Shown here: one piece after another, positions 8,157 through 16,702 of the stretch | How positions within the stretch are numbered: position 1 is the stretch's first letter | Layout of the letters: each line of letters begins with the position of its first letter | DNA from: an uncultured Blautia sp. | GTDB taxonomy: Bacteria; Bacillota; Clostridia; Lachnospirales; Lachnospiraceae | Direction of reading: 5' to 3' | Assembly: GCF_937880195.1 (NCBI RefSeq) | Contig: NZ_CALFLA010000050.1 | Location: 8,187-72,186 of the forward strand | Length of the DNA: 64,000 nucleotides | Notes under the pieces: generated by a model | What the model saw: only the letters and a program-made list of their open reading frames with translations | Database searches by the model: none | Told to the model about the DNA's origin: nothing | Translations under genes and position numbers: made by a program

Positions 8157-9248
8157 ATGTATATAGAATCCATACAATTAAAAAATTTCAGAAATTATGA
8201 AACCCTGGAGCTTGAACTGGACAAGGGAACCAATATTTTTTATGGGGACAACGCTCAGGGAAAAACAAATATTCTGGAATCGGTTTATCTTTGCGGAACA
8301 ACAAAATCTCACAAGGGAAGTAAGGACAGAGAGATCATAAGATTCGGCCAGGAAGAGTCTCATATCCGTATGATGGTAAAAAAAGACGGATTGTCTTATA
8401 AACTGGATATGCATCTTCGTAAAAATAAAGCAAAAGGAGCTGCAGTAAACGGACTTCCGGTAACAAAAGCCAGGGAACTTTTTGGAATTGTGAATCTTGT
8501 ATTTTTTTCTCCTGAGGATCTGAACATCATAAAAAACGGACCTGGAGAAAGGCGGAGATTTCTAGATCTGGAGCTCTGCCAGCTGGATCAGATCTATCTT
8601 ACGGATCTGGCAGGCTATAATCATATTGTGAATCAGAGAAACCGTCTTCTGAAGGATCTTTGTGTTCATCCGGGACTGAAAGATACTCTGGATATCTGGG
8701 ATATGCAGATGGTACAGTACGGTCGGAAGATCATTGAAAAGCGTCAGAGCTTTGTAGAAGATCTGAATGAAGTAATTTATGATATTCACAGAAACCTTAC
8801 AGGGGGCGAAGACACTCTGAAAGTAGTATATGAGCCGAGCGTTCAGCCGGAGAACTTTGAAACATTGCTTCAAAAAAACAGAGAAAGAGACATAAGAATG
8901 AAAATGACCTCTGCAGGTCCTCACAGGGACGATCTCTGTTTTCTTGTAAACGGGGTGGATATCCGAAAATATGGATCTCAGGGCCAGCAGAGAACTGCGG
9001 CTCTTTCTTTGAAACTTTCAGAAATTTATCTTGTGAAGAAGAAAATAAAGGATACGCCGGTACTTCTTCTGGATGATGTACTTTCAGAGTTGGATGGAAA
9101 CAGACAGACGTATCTTCTGGACAGTATCCATGATATACAGACCATGATTACCTGTACGGGACTGGATGATTTTGTCAGCCATCAGTTTCACATCAATAAG
9201 GTGTTTAAGGTGGTAAAGGGACAGGTTTTTAATCCTGTTTCTGTTTAA
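8157..9248 (+). CDS. recF: DNA replication and repair protein RecF
   Basis: RecF is an SMC-like ATPase that helps load RecA at gaps in DNA. The 363-residue protein has Walker A YGDNAQGKTNILES (about 30-43), a signature region YGSQGQQRTAALSLKL and Walker B TPVLLLDDVLSELD near 305. Length and order are normal. Its ATG is three bases after the yaaA stop, so translation is coupled. In many relatives gyrB follows soon after; here gyrB is about 48 kb away. Confidence 0.97.
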   Translation: MYIESIQLKNFRNYETLELELDKGTNIFYGDNAQGKTNILESVYLCGTTKSHKGSKDREIIRFGQEESHIRMMVKKDGLSYKLDMHLRKNKAKGAAVNGLPVTKARELFGIVNLVFFSPEDLNIIKNGPGERRRFLDLELCQLDQIYLTDLAGYNHIVNQRNRLLKDLCVHPGLKDTLDIWDMQMVQYGRKIIEKRQSFVEDLNEVIYDIHRNLTGGEDTLKVVYEPSVQPENFETLLQKNRERDIRMKMTSAGPHRDDLCFLVNGVDIRKYGSQGQQRTAALSLKLSEIYLVKKKIKDTPVLLLDDVLSELDGNRQTYLLDSIHDIQTMITCTGLDDFVSHQFHINKVFKVVKGQVFNPVSV

Positions 9249-9300
9249 TTTCTTTGACAGGTATCATAGCATATGTTAAACTGGATTTAATTATGGAAAG

Positions 9301-11847
9301 ATGGTGAATATAGTGGATAAAGAAGAATTTCGGATAAAAATGAATCAGATCAACCACCTTGTAGAAGAAAAAAAGTACAAGGACGCAATGGAGGTTGTGG
9401 ACAGTATTGACTGGAGAAGAGTGAAAAACGTCCATACGCTCTGTGTTGTAGGCGAGATTTATGCAGCCAATAAGAGATATGAGGACAGTAAGGAAATTTT
9501 CCTTCTGGCATATCATCGGGCTCCTATTGGAAAAAACATTTTGTACAGACTGATTGAAGTTTCCCTGAAAATGAATGATATTCAGGAGGCCGAGGAGTTT
9601 TATGAGGAATATCTGGAGGTTGCTCCTAATGACAGCACCCAGTATATCCTGCGTTATAAGATCAGCAAGGCTTCCAATGCTTCCCTTGAGGAGCAGATCG
9701 GGATTCTGGAGGAATATAAGGAGCGGGAGTTCACAGAACGTTGGTCCTATGAGCTTGCCAAGCTGTATTACCAGAAAGGAGATACCAGGAAATGTCTGGA
9801 TCTCTGCAATGAAATTATTCTCTGGTTCAGTGAGGGCCGTTATGTTATGAGAGCCATGGATCTGAAGAACCGTATGGGACAGCTTACAGGAGTGGAAAAA
9901 GAGAAATACGAGCAGCAGTTTATGCCGAATCTTACAACTGTGGAGCAGGCGGCAGAGGAAGATACAGCTCCTGCTAAACCCAGGTTTGAAGCAGCGGAAG
10001 AGGATGCTCCTGTGATCGAAAGCGTTCGTATTGACGAGAGAGACGTAAACAGCGCCGAGAGTCTTCAGGAAAAGATTTCCAAAGGTATTCGCGACATCTT
10101 TAATGGCAAGAAGAGAGAAGAAGATGATGAACTGACAAGGGAAGAGGATGAAATTTCCCAGGATATTCAGGAAGAAATGATCAAAGACATTGATTCTAAC
10201 CAGGAGACAGAGGACGTACCGGAGCTTGAACCGGAGGAATCTGCAGAAGAGATGTCGGAAGAACCGGAAAAAGAAGAACAGGAAGAGGAATATGTTCCTT
10301 CTGTTTCCAGACTGGAAGAAGAAAACGATCTGGAGCAGAGCAGTAAAACTATGCCGGAACTTGAGATTCCTGAGGGACTTAAGAATTTTGATCAGGACGA
10401 ACCTCCTTATCCATCTGTTCCAAAAGCGCCGGATATTGTTCTCCCGGAAAATGAAACAGCGGGAAATGAAGAGAATGATTTTGAGTTCAATCTTGAGGAT
10501 ATGATCCTTTCTGCTGCAACTGCTCAGGGAATTGAGATTCCCAAGGAAAGTGAGAAAAAATCCGAACCTGTTCTGGAGGAAGAGGACGAAGATTATATGT
10601 CAGAGGAAGATCTTCAGAGCGCAGAGGATGAATTTTTAAATGGTCCGGCAGACAGAAGAGCTTTGGAAGAACCGGAAGAAGAGCGCGGCGAGGATTCCTA
10701 TGAGGACGACGAGCTGGAAGATGACGGCTTCTATGAGGAGGAAGAGGATTTTTACGAGGATGATTTCTACGGAGATGACGAGGATTACGACCAGGATGAT
10801 TCCGAAGATGAAGAAGATGACGACGACTATTACGAGGATGATGAGGATGACGATTTCTATGAGGAAGAGTTTGAAGATATCCCTCCAGTAAGCCGTAAAC
10901 CCCTTTCTTCCAGAGAAAATGCCCGTATCCAGAAGCCGGATCCAGAAAGAAAGACAGCGTTCAGAGAAGAAACGGTTTCAAGAAAGGCTCCAGTAAGATC
11001 AAGAAAGCGTCCATTGAGCCAGGAAGAAGAGCTGGAACGTTTTGTAGATTCTATCCGTCCCCAGGAACCTATGGATATTATCCCAAGGGAAAAACAGCTT
11101 ACAGATTACGAAAAGAAGCTGTTTACATACTTTGCAAAAGTTCCGGGACTTAGAGAACAGCTTGTAGAGACTCTATGCGAGGCGCAGACTGCAGCCGCAG
11201 ACAAAACCTCACAGACAGGAAATATTATTGTTATGGGCGGACGCGAGACAGGTAAGACAAGACTGATCTCCAGTTTGATCCCTGCAATCTGCAAGGAACT
11301 CAATATAGAGGCTGCTAAGGTTGCCTATGTATTTGCTGAACAGATCAATGGTAAGAATATGGCTTCTGTTGTTCATAAAATGGCAGGAGGTTTCCTTGTA
11401 ATCGAAAACGCCAATAAACTGAAAAAAGAAACGGTAAACCAGTTAAGCAAGGCAATGGATGGAAATACAGGCGGAATGATCGTGATCCTTGAAGATGAAA
11501 AGATCGGTATGCGTAAACTGATGGCGCGATTCCAAAAATTTACAACGAAATTTACATCCATGATCAATATTCCTGTGTTTACCAATGACGAACTTGTAAA
11601 TTTTGCAAAGGTGTATACAAGAGAGAGAGGATATACCATTGACCAGATGGCCATGCTTTCTCTGTACAATCTGATCAGCACCAGTCAGAAGGAAGATCAG
11701 CCTATGAATGTAGGCGCAGTAAAAGAGATTATTGACAATGCTATCTCCAAGTCTACCGGAGGCATCCGTAAGCTGAGCAGAAACATATCCAAGAAAAGAA
11801 CTGATGCAGACGGCTATGTAGTTCTTTATGAAAAGGATTTCAACTAA
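9301..11847 (+). CDS. Large repeat/acidic protein with degenerate AAA ATPase domain
   Basis: I do not know a named function for this 848-residue protein. Residues 1-200 are helical and TPR-like (YKDAMEVVDSIDW, EIYAANKRYEDSKEIFLLAY). Residues 210-540 are highly acidic and low in complexity, with dense Glu/Asp/Tyr runs at about 455-525. A basic stretch (540-590) follows. The C-terminal 230 residues are a P-loop module with Walker A GGRETGKTRL (about 645-654). The Walker B region reads GGFLVIENANKL (about 697-708), without the usual Asp-Glu pair, in a CbxX/SpoVK-like context. No signal peptide is seen. The start may instead be GTG at 9313, with a GGTGA site just before it. It follows recF closely and precedes rsmA. 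Confidence 0.85.
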   Translation: MVNIVDKEEFRIKMNQINHLVEEKKYKDAMEVVDSIDWRRVKNVHTLCVVGEIYAANKRYEDSKEIFLLAYHRAPIGKNILYRLIEVSLKMNDIQEAEEFYEEYLEVAPNDSTQYILRYKISKASNASLEEQIGILEEYKEREFTERWSYELAKLYYQKGDTRKCLDLCNEIILWFSEGRYVMRAMDLKNRMGQLTGVEKEKYEQQFMPNLTTVEQAAEEDTAPAKPRFEAAEEDAPVIESVRIDERDVNSAESLQEKISKGIRDIFNGKKREEDDELTREEDEISQDIQEEMIKDIDSNQETEDVPELEPEESAEEMSEEPEKEEQEEEYVPSVSRLEEENDLEQSSKTMPELEIPEGLKNFDQDEPPYPSVPKAPDIVLPENETAGNEENDFEFNLEDMILSAATAQGIEIPKESEKKSEPVLEEEDEDYMSEEDLQSAEDEFLNGPADRRALEEPEEERGEDSYEDDELEDDGFYEEEEDFYEDDFYGDDEDYDQDDSEDEEDDDDYYEDDEDDDFYEEEFEDIPPVSRKPLSSRENARIQKPDPERKTAFREETVSRKAPVRSRKRPLSQEEELERFVDSIRPQEPMDIIPREKQLTDYEKKLFTYFAKVPGLREQLVETLCEAQTAAADKTSQTGNIIVMGGRETGKTRLISSLIPAICKELNIEAAKVAYVFAEQINGKNMASVVHKMAGGFLVIENANKLKKETVNQLSKAMDGNTGGMIVILEDEKIGMRKLMARFQKFTTKFTSMINIPVFTNDELVNFAKVYTRERGYTIDQMAMLSLYNLISTSQKEDQPMNVGAVKEIIDNAISKSTGGIRKLSRNISKKRTDADGYVVLYEKDFN

Positions 11848-11878
11848 AAATTTAAGAGCGAAAAAGGAAGTAAAGATT

Positions 11879-12754
11879 ATGACCAGACCTTATCTTGGAA
11901 ATCCCAAATACACCATTGAAGTTCTTCAGAAGTATGGATTTGTTTTTCAGAAAAGGTTTGGTCAAAATTTTTTGATCGATACCCATGTTCTGGATAAAAT
12001 CATCCGGGAATCTGAAATTACAGATCAGGATTTTGTGCTGGAGATCGGACCGGGAATCGGAACTATGACTCAGTATCTGGCGTCATATGCCAGAGAAGTG
12101 ACGGCAGTAGAGATCGACGATGCTCTGATTCCTATTCTGAAGGACACTTTGAAAGAATGGGATAATGTGACTGTGATCCATGGAGATATTTTAAAAACAG
12201 ATATCCGAAAGATCGCAGAAGAAAAAAATAACGGAAACCCCATTAAGGTAGTGGCAAATCTGCCCTATTATATTACAACGCCTATTATTATGGGGCTGTT
12301 TGAAAGTCATGTGCCTGTAGAATCTATTACGGTTATGGTGCAGAAAGAGGTTGCGGACAGGATGCAGACAGGACCGGGATCAAAGGATTATGGAGCGCTT
12401 TCTCTGGCTGTCCAGTATTATGCAGACCCGGAGATTGTAGCCAATGTTCCTCCTAACTGTTTTATGCCCCGTCCAAAGGTAGGAAGCGCAGTGATCCGTC
12501 TTCGCAGGCATAAAGAACCTCCGGTTCAGGTTAAAGATGAACAGCTGATGTTCCGTCTGATCCGGGCGTCTTTTAACCAGAGAAGAAAAACAATGGCAAA
12601 CGGGCTGAAAAATTCTCAGGAATTGAATTATACAAAGGAACAGATAGAAAGGGCTATTGAATCTTGCTCCCTTCCCTTGAATATCAGAGGGGAAGCGCTG
12701 ACTTTGGAGCAGTTTGCAGCTCTTACAAATGCCTTTACAGAGCTTGAAAAATAA
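11879..12754 (+). CDS. rsmA: 16S rRNA (adenine1518/1519-N6)-dimethyltransferase
   Basis: RsmA (KsgA) dimethylates two adenines near the 3' end of 16S rRNA during ribosome maturation. The 291-residue protein has FGQNFLID, the SAM-binding loop EIGPGIGTMTQYLA, the ANLPYYITTPI catalytic motif and the C-terminal helical domain with FNQRRKTMANGL. I start at the ATG at 11879 because AAAAAGGAAG lies 8 bases before it; the longer frame from 11828 would overlap the upstream gene. A clear terminator ends the unit at 12766-12800. Confidence 0.96.
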   Translation: MTRPYLGNPKYTIEVLQKYGFVFQKRFGQNFLIDTHVLDKIIRESEITDQDFVLEIGPGIGTMTQYLASYAREVTAVEIDDALIPILKDTLKEWDNVTVIHGDILKTDIRKIAEEKNNGNPIKVVANLPYYITTPIIMGLFESHVPVESITVMVQKEVADRMQTGPGSKDYGALSLAVQYYADPEIVANVPPNCFMPRPKVGSAVIRLRRHKEPPVQVKDEQLMFRLIRASFNQRRKTMANGLKNSQELNYTKEQIERAIESCSLPLNIRGEALTLEQFAALTNAFTELEK

Positions 12755-12765
12755 AAAAGAACATG

Positions 12766-12800
12766 TAAAAAGCATCCGGTGGCTGGTCGGATGCTTTTTA
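12766..12800 (+). terminator. Intrinsic terminator after rsmA
   Basis: AGCATCCG (12771-12778) pairs with CGGATGCT (12788-12795) and is followed by TTTTT; A-rich sequence precedes it. It probably ends the dnaA-to-rsmA transcription block and, read the other way, has a matching A/T run too. Confidence 0.85.
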
Positions 12801-12862
12801 CTGTTAAGATTTATTAAATTTAAAAGGAAGGAGAGTTGATCGCCAATACAGGCAATCAACAT

Positions 12863-12934
12863 ATGAAAAAGAAAATTATAAAAATAATGTTGGCTGTATT
12901 ATTTTTATGGTGTAAGTATATCCAAAAAATATGA
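12863..12934 (+). CDS. Possible 23-residue hydrophobic peptide
   Basis: In the 412-base gap after rsmA there is a short frame starting MKKKIIKIMLAVLFLWC: basic then hydrophobic, like a bare signal peptide. A strong AAGGAAGGAG site lies at 12823-12833, but a hairpin (12835-12860, GTTGATCGCC with GGCAATCAAC) separates it from the ATG. An in-frame TTG at 12837 right after the site would add nine residues. It may be a remnant, a leader peptide or chance. Nothing else is seen in the gap up to 13060. Confidence 0.25.
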   Translation: MKKKIIKIMLAVLFLWCKYIQKI

Positions 12935-13065
12935 GAGTTTCGTGTTTAACTTATGAAAAAATGGTGAACGAATATCAAAAAAAATATGAATGTTGGCTGT
13001 TTTATAAGGGAAAACAAAGAAAAAACCATTGTTCACAAAAATTTTACAGCATTCCTTTTGGAGTA

Positions 13066-13074
13066 TGCTATAAT
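13066..13074 (+). promoter_or_regulatory. Extended -10 promoter of the secreted protein gene
   Basis: TGCTATAAT is a perfect extended -10 element (TG, one base, TATAAT). No strong -35 is seen, which extended -10 promoters tolerate. It would give a leader of about 90 bases before the ATG at 13168. Confidence 0.55.
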
Positions 13075-13167
13075 GTCACCTGTCAGAAAAACAAAGAGTT
13101 TTGCTGGCATGAAAACAGGGAAAGCTGGATTTCCCATAACAGCCCTTTTAAAAATGGAGGTAAAAAA

Positions 13168-13629
13168 ATGATAATAAAGAAAATGAGCGCGCTGATCCTT
13201 GCAGGTGTTCTTACCTGTACGACACCAGCTATGGTATTTGCGGACGCAACTACAGACGCTGTGGTAGATCAGGCGGTAGAGATCCTGGAACAGAGCGGAG
13301 TTGACGACGTATTGTCTGACCCGGACAGAGTGGTTGACATTATTATTTCTGCCAAGGACGCCATTGGTCAGGCAGACGTTTCAGACGAGGAGATCGCATC
13401 TGCGCTTAATACTGCAGCAAGCGCAGCAGGACTTACTCTTTCTGAGTCTGAAACAAATACTCTGGTAAGCCTGTATAATAAGTTCAAGAATATTGACATC
13501 AATGAGGAAGGGCTGAGAAGCTCTGTAAATAAAGTATATGATAAGCTGGAAAGCCTTGGAATCACAAAAGAAGATGTAAAAGGTGTTTTTGGAAAGCTTG
13601 TAGATCTGGTAAAAAGTATTTTTGACTGA
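13168..13629 (+). CDS. Small secreted protein, DUF1002-like
   Basis: The 153-residue product begins with a clear Sec signal peptide (MIIKKMSALILAGVLTC, then hydrophobic to AMVFADA, cleavage likely after about residue 26). The mature part is acidic and helical. Its second half (LYNKFKNIDINEEGL and LESLGITKEDVKGVFGKLVD) resembles the C-terminal half of DUF1002 proteins (YpuA type), whose function is unknown. GGAGGT precedes the ATG. An upstream in-frame ATG at 12931 is rejected because it has no ribosome binding site and would bury the signal peptide. It is monocistronic by context. Confidence 0.8.
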   Translation: MIIKKMSALILAGVLTCTTPAMVFADATTDAVVDQAVEILEQSGVDDVLSDPDRVVDIIISAKDAIGQADVSDEEIASALNTAASAAGLTLSESETNTLVSLYNKFKNIDINEEGLRSSVNKVYDKLESLGITKEDVKGVFGKLVDLVKSIFD

Positions 13630-13677
13630 AAATAATCATTTACTGCTTTGAAAGTATATAGATTGCATAAGACTAAA

Positions 13678-13898
13678 AGATTTGCACAGAAAGAATATGT
13701 GACAATTCTATAAAAATCGACAAAATACGAGAAGGTTATTGTGCAAATATATGAAAGATTAACTATTGGTTCATAATTTGTTCATATATCTTTGCTATCA
13801 TAATAACAGTTCGTAAGAACAAAGTTACGACGTTGTAATGTTCTTCATTACACATAAATTTTTTCATAATAATTGCCCCGGTAAACCACTGCCGGGGC
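13678..13898. other. Highly structured intergenic region, candidate RNA
   Basis: The 457-base gap before the S1 gene carries a chain of perfect inverted repeats: 13680-13688 with 13740-13748, 13747-13755 with 13781-13789 (overlapping the first, so mutually exclusive), 13811-13816 with 13825-13830, 13834-13840 with 13846-13852, and GC-rich 13875-13881 with 13892-13898. A T-tailed terminator follows at 13912-13934. This could be a small RNA or a regulated 3' region of the secreted protein gene. No open frame is convincing. Confidence 0.4.
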
Positions 13899-13911
13899 AC
13901 TCCTCGTTTAT

Positions 13912-13936
13912 AAAGCCCTTTTCGGGGCTTTTTTGT
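13912..13936 (+). terminator. Intrinsic terminator
   Basis: AAGCCC pairs with GGGCTT around TTTTC and runs into TTTTTG and more T residues: a textbook intrinsic terminator. It ends the structured stretch and insulates the S1 gene promoter. Confidence 0.85.
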
Positions 13937-13955
13937 TTTTATCAGGGCACAAAGG

Positions 13956-13985
13956 TTGTAGCCTTTAAAAATATTATGATATAAT
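13956..13985 (+). promoter_or_regulatory. Promoter of the S1-domain gene
   Basis: TTGTAG, an 18-base spacer and TATAAT with TG one base before it (extended -10, TGATATAAT) lie about 100 bases before the ATG. Confidence 0.65.
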
Positions 13986-14086
13986 AAAGCAAATAAAAAA
14001 TTTTACCAAAAGCTGCAGAAGGAATCCTATTCTGTGGAAGAATACAAAAGAGAACAGTAGAATAATAAAAGGAGTTGGAACTTATT

Positions 14087-14992
14087 ATGGCAGAAACAAT
14101 GAAGGATTACGAAAAAGAACTGGAAGAATCCATGAAAAAAATTGAAGAAGGGGATATTATTACAGGAACCGTAATCAGCGTAGATGAAAAAGAAGTGATT
14201 CTTGACCTTAAGTATTATGCAGAAGGTGTGATTCCGGCAGAGGATTATAGCAGGGAGCCTGGATTTAACCTGAAGGAGGAAGTCCATCCAGGAGACGAAG
14301 TATCTGCAACTGTGATCCGAAAGGATGATGGAAATGGAAATATTCTTCTTTCCAGAGTTTCAGCCGCAGACGTACTTGCCTGGGATAAGATCCGAGAATA
14401 CAGGGAATCAGGAGAGGTTCTTGACGTAGTAGTGAAAGGAATCACCAATGGAGGCGTTATCGCTTATGTGGAGGATGTAAGAGGATTTATTCCCGCGTCA
14501 AAGCTGTCTCTTAGTTATGTAGAGGACACCAATGAATATCTGAACAAACATATTCAGGTTCAGGTAATTGATTTTGACAAAGAAAGTAAAAAACTGATCC
14601 TTTCTGCAAAAGAACTTTTAAGGGAAAAGGCAGAAGAAGAAAGAAAAAATAAGATTTCCAATGTCCAGACAGGACTGGTGACAGAAGGCATGGTAGAAAG
14701 CCTTCAGCCATATGGCGCTTTTGTGGATCTTGGAAACGGGCTTTCAGGACTGGTTCATATTTCACAGATTTGTGAGAAAAGAATCAAAAAGCCATCAGAA
14801 GTCCTTACAGTGGGAGATAAAGTAAAAGTAAAGGTTATTGCGGTAAAAGACGGAAAATTAAGCCTTAGTATCAAAGAGGCGTCTGACATGATGGCAAAAG
14901 AAATCGAAGAAGAGGTTTATGAAATCCCGGATTCAGGAGAAGAGGCAACAACCACTCTTGGCGCTCTTTTTGCCGGAATCAAGCTGGATTGA
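14087..14992 (+). CDS. S1 RNA-binding domain protein (ribosomal protein S1-like)
   Basis: The 301-residue protein has three S1 domains: about 18-90 (GDIITGTVISVDEKEVIL), 100-168 (VVKGITNGGVIAYVEDVRGF) and 188-260 (VTEGMVESLQPYGAFVDLG, then GLSGLVHISQI). It is shorter than the six-domain S1 of proteobacteria but fits the short Firmicutes homologues, which bind mRNA and often associate with the ribosome. I start at the ATG at 14087 with AAAGGAG 12 bases before it; a TTG at 14075 abuts that site and is unlikely. Whether it is true ribosomal S1 or a paralogue cannot be told here. Confidence 0.9.
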   Translation: MAETMKDYEKELEESMKKIEEGDIITGTVISVDEKEVILDLKYYAEGVIPAEDYSREPGFNLKEEVHPGDEVSATVIRKDDGNGNILLSRVSAADVLAWDKIREYRESGEVLDVVVKGITNGGVIAYVEDVRGFIPASKLSLSYVEDTNEYLNKHIQVQVIDFDKESKKLILSAKELLREKAEEERKNKISNVQTGLVTEGMVESLQPYGAFVDLGNGLSGLVHISQICEKRIKKPSEVLTVGDKVKVKVIAVKDGKLSLSIKEASDMMAKEIEEEVYEIPDSGEEATTTLGALFAGIKLD

Positions 14993-15023
14993 AGTTTATA
15001 AAAAATCTCAGAAAGAGGAAATC

Positions 15024-16691
15024 ATGAAAAAACAGGACAAAATATTTGTAATCGGACATAAAAATCCAGATACGGATTCCATCTGTTCTGCAATCGCATA
15101 CTGCGATATAAAAAACAGAACCTTCCAGAACAGACGATACGTTCCAAAAAGAGCGGGACAGATCAACGAGGAAACAGAATATGTTCTGAACCGATTTGGA
15201 ATCCAGCCGCCGGGATATTTAAGCAATATCGGAACTCAGGTAAAGGATATGGATATCCGCATGAGCCCGGAGGCAGATAAGAGTATGTCCCTGAAAAATG
15301 CCTGGGATCTGATGCAGGAAAACAGTATTGTTTCTCTTCCAATCAGAGATAAAGAAGGGGGATTGGAAGGCCTTATCACTATTGGAGATATTGCAAAAAC
15401 CTATATGGACACCACAGATAGTTTCCTGCTTTCCAGGGCAAGGACTCAGTACAGGAGAATTGCGGAAACCATTGGAGGGGAAGTTATAGAGGGAAACGAG
15501 CATGGTTATTTTACCGAAGGAAAGGTAATGGTTGGAACAGCCGATCCCGGAAAATTAAAAGAATATGTAGGAGAAAACGATATGGTGATCCTTGGAAACA
15601 GGGAGGAAGACCATCTCCAGGCTATTGATCTGAACGTAAGCTGCATTATTGTGGGAATGGATATTCAGGTAACAGAAAAGGTTCTGAAAATGGCCCATGA
15701 AAGAGATATCGTTGTAATTTCTTCTCCTTACGATACGTTTACAATCTCCAGACTGATCAACCAGAGTGTTCCGGTGCGCTATATTATGAAAACAGATAAT
15801 CTTGTTACTTTCCATACAGAGGATTTTACAGATGATATCCAGGAAATAATGATCAAGCACCGTCACCGTGCTTTTCCTGTTATTGATAAAAAGGGAAAAT
15901 GCGTAGGAACCATTTCACGCCGTAACTTTTTGGATATGCACAGAAAAAAAGTGGTTCTTGTAGACCATAATGAAAAAGATCAGGCGGTAGATAATATTGA
16001 AAAAGCAGAGATCCTGGAGATCATCGACCATCATAAGCTGGGAACTTTGCAGACTATGCAGCCTATCAATTTCCGCAACCAGCCTGTGGGATGTACGGGA
16101 ACTATCATGTACCAGATTTACGGAGAACAGAAGCTGGAAATCCCCCAGAAGATCGCAGGACTTCTCTGCGCTGCAATTATTTCCGATACGCTGATGTTCC
16201 GTTCTCCTACCTGCACTCTTCAGGACAAAATGGCAGCAGGAGCTCTTGCACTTATTGCCGATATTTCCATTGAGGAGTTTGCCAAGGAAATGTTCAAGGC
16301 AGGAAGCAATCTGAAGGATAAAGCGCCGGAAGAAATCTTTTATCAGGATTATAAGAAATTTATTGCTGAGGGAGATATTATGTTTGGCGTGGGACAGATC
16401 AGTTCCATGGATGAGGATGAACTGAAGGAGATCAAGAAAAAACTTGAGCCCTTTATGGTCAGTGAATGCGGCCGTCATGGGGTGACGCGGGTTTACTTTA
16501 TGCTTACCAGTATTATGAACCGTTCTACAGAGCTTCTTTTTTATGGAGAGGGAAGCCGGGAAATGGCGGAGAGCGCTTTTGGAATGGAAGCCAGCGAGGG
16601 ATCTCTTTATCTGGACGGAGTTGTTTCCAGAAAGAAACAGTTAATACCTGCGCTGATGGAAGCCGCGCAGATGCAGAATGATTACGCATAA
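15024..16691 (+). CDS. ppaC: CBS/DRTGG-containing manganese-dependent inorganic pyrophosphatase
   Basis: Family II pyrophosphatases split pyrophosphate to drive biosynthesis. In the 555-residue protein the DHH catalytic domain (GHKNPDTDSICSA at about 9-21, VLVDHNEKDQA near 312, EIIDHHKLG near 332, then SDTLMFRSPT) is interrupted by a regulatory insert. The insert holds CBS domain 1 (about 75-130), a DRTGG domain (about 165-250) and CBS domain 2 (about 255-305). The C-terminal DHHA2 domain follows. This layout is known from Clostridia, where adenine nucleotides bind the insert and control activity. The start is the ATG at 15024 after AGAGGAA. The flavoredoxin gene follows by 11 bases, probably cotranscribed. 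Confidence 0.92.
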   Translation: MKKQDKIFVIGHKNPDTDSICSAIAYCDIKNRTFQNRRYVPKRAGQINEETEYVLNRFGIQPPGYLSNIGTQVKDMDIRMSPEADKSMSLKNAWDLMQENSIVSLPIRDKEGGLEGLITIGDIAKTYMDTTDSFLLSRARTQYRRIAETIGGEVIEGNEHGYFTEGKVMVGTADPGKLKEYVGENDMVILGNREEDHLQAIDLNVSCIIVGMDIQVTEKVLKMAHERDIVVISSPYDTFTISRLINQSVPVRYIMKTDNLVTFHTEDFTDDIQEIMIKHRHRAFPVIDKKGKCVGTISRRNFLDMHRKKVVLVDHNEKDQAVDNIEKAEILEIIDHHKLGTLQTMQPINFRNQPVGCTGTIMYQIYGEQKLEIPQKIAGLLCAAIISDTLMFRSPTCTLQDKMAAGALALIADISIEEFAKEMFKAGSNLKDKAPEEIFYQDYKKFIAEGDIMFGVGQISSMDEDELKEIKKKLEPFMVSECGRHGVTRVYFMLTSIMNRSTELLFYGEGSREMAESAFGMEASEGSLYLDGVVSRKKQLIPALMEAAQMQNDYA

Positions 16692-16702
16692 GGAGAAGAT
16701 AA

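Noticed and set aside
12931..13167. Upstream extension of the secreted protein gene (79 extra codons from an ATG at 12931)
   Set aside because: No ribosome binding site, a promoter lies within it, and it would bury a clear signal peptide; GGAGGT before the ATG at 13168 sets the start.
15008..15023. Start of the pyrophosphatase gene at 14919
   Set aside because: That frame overlaps the S1 gene by over 70 bases; the ATG at 15024 begins exactly at the conserved DHH motif region and has AGAGGAA upstream.
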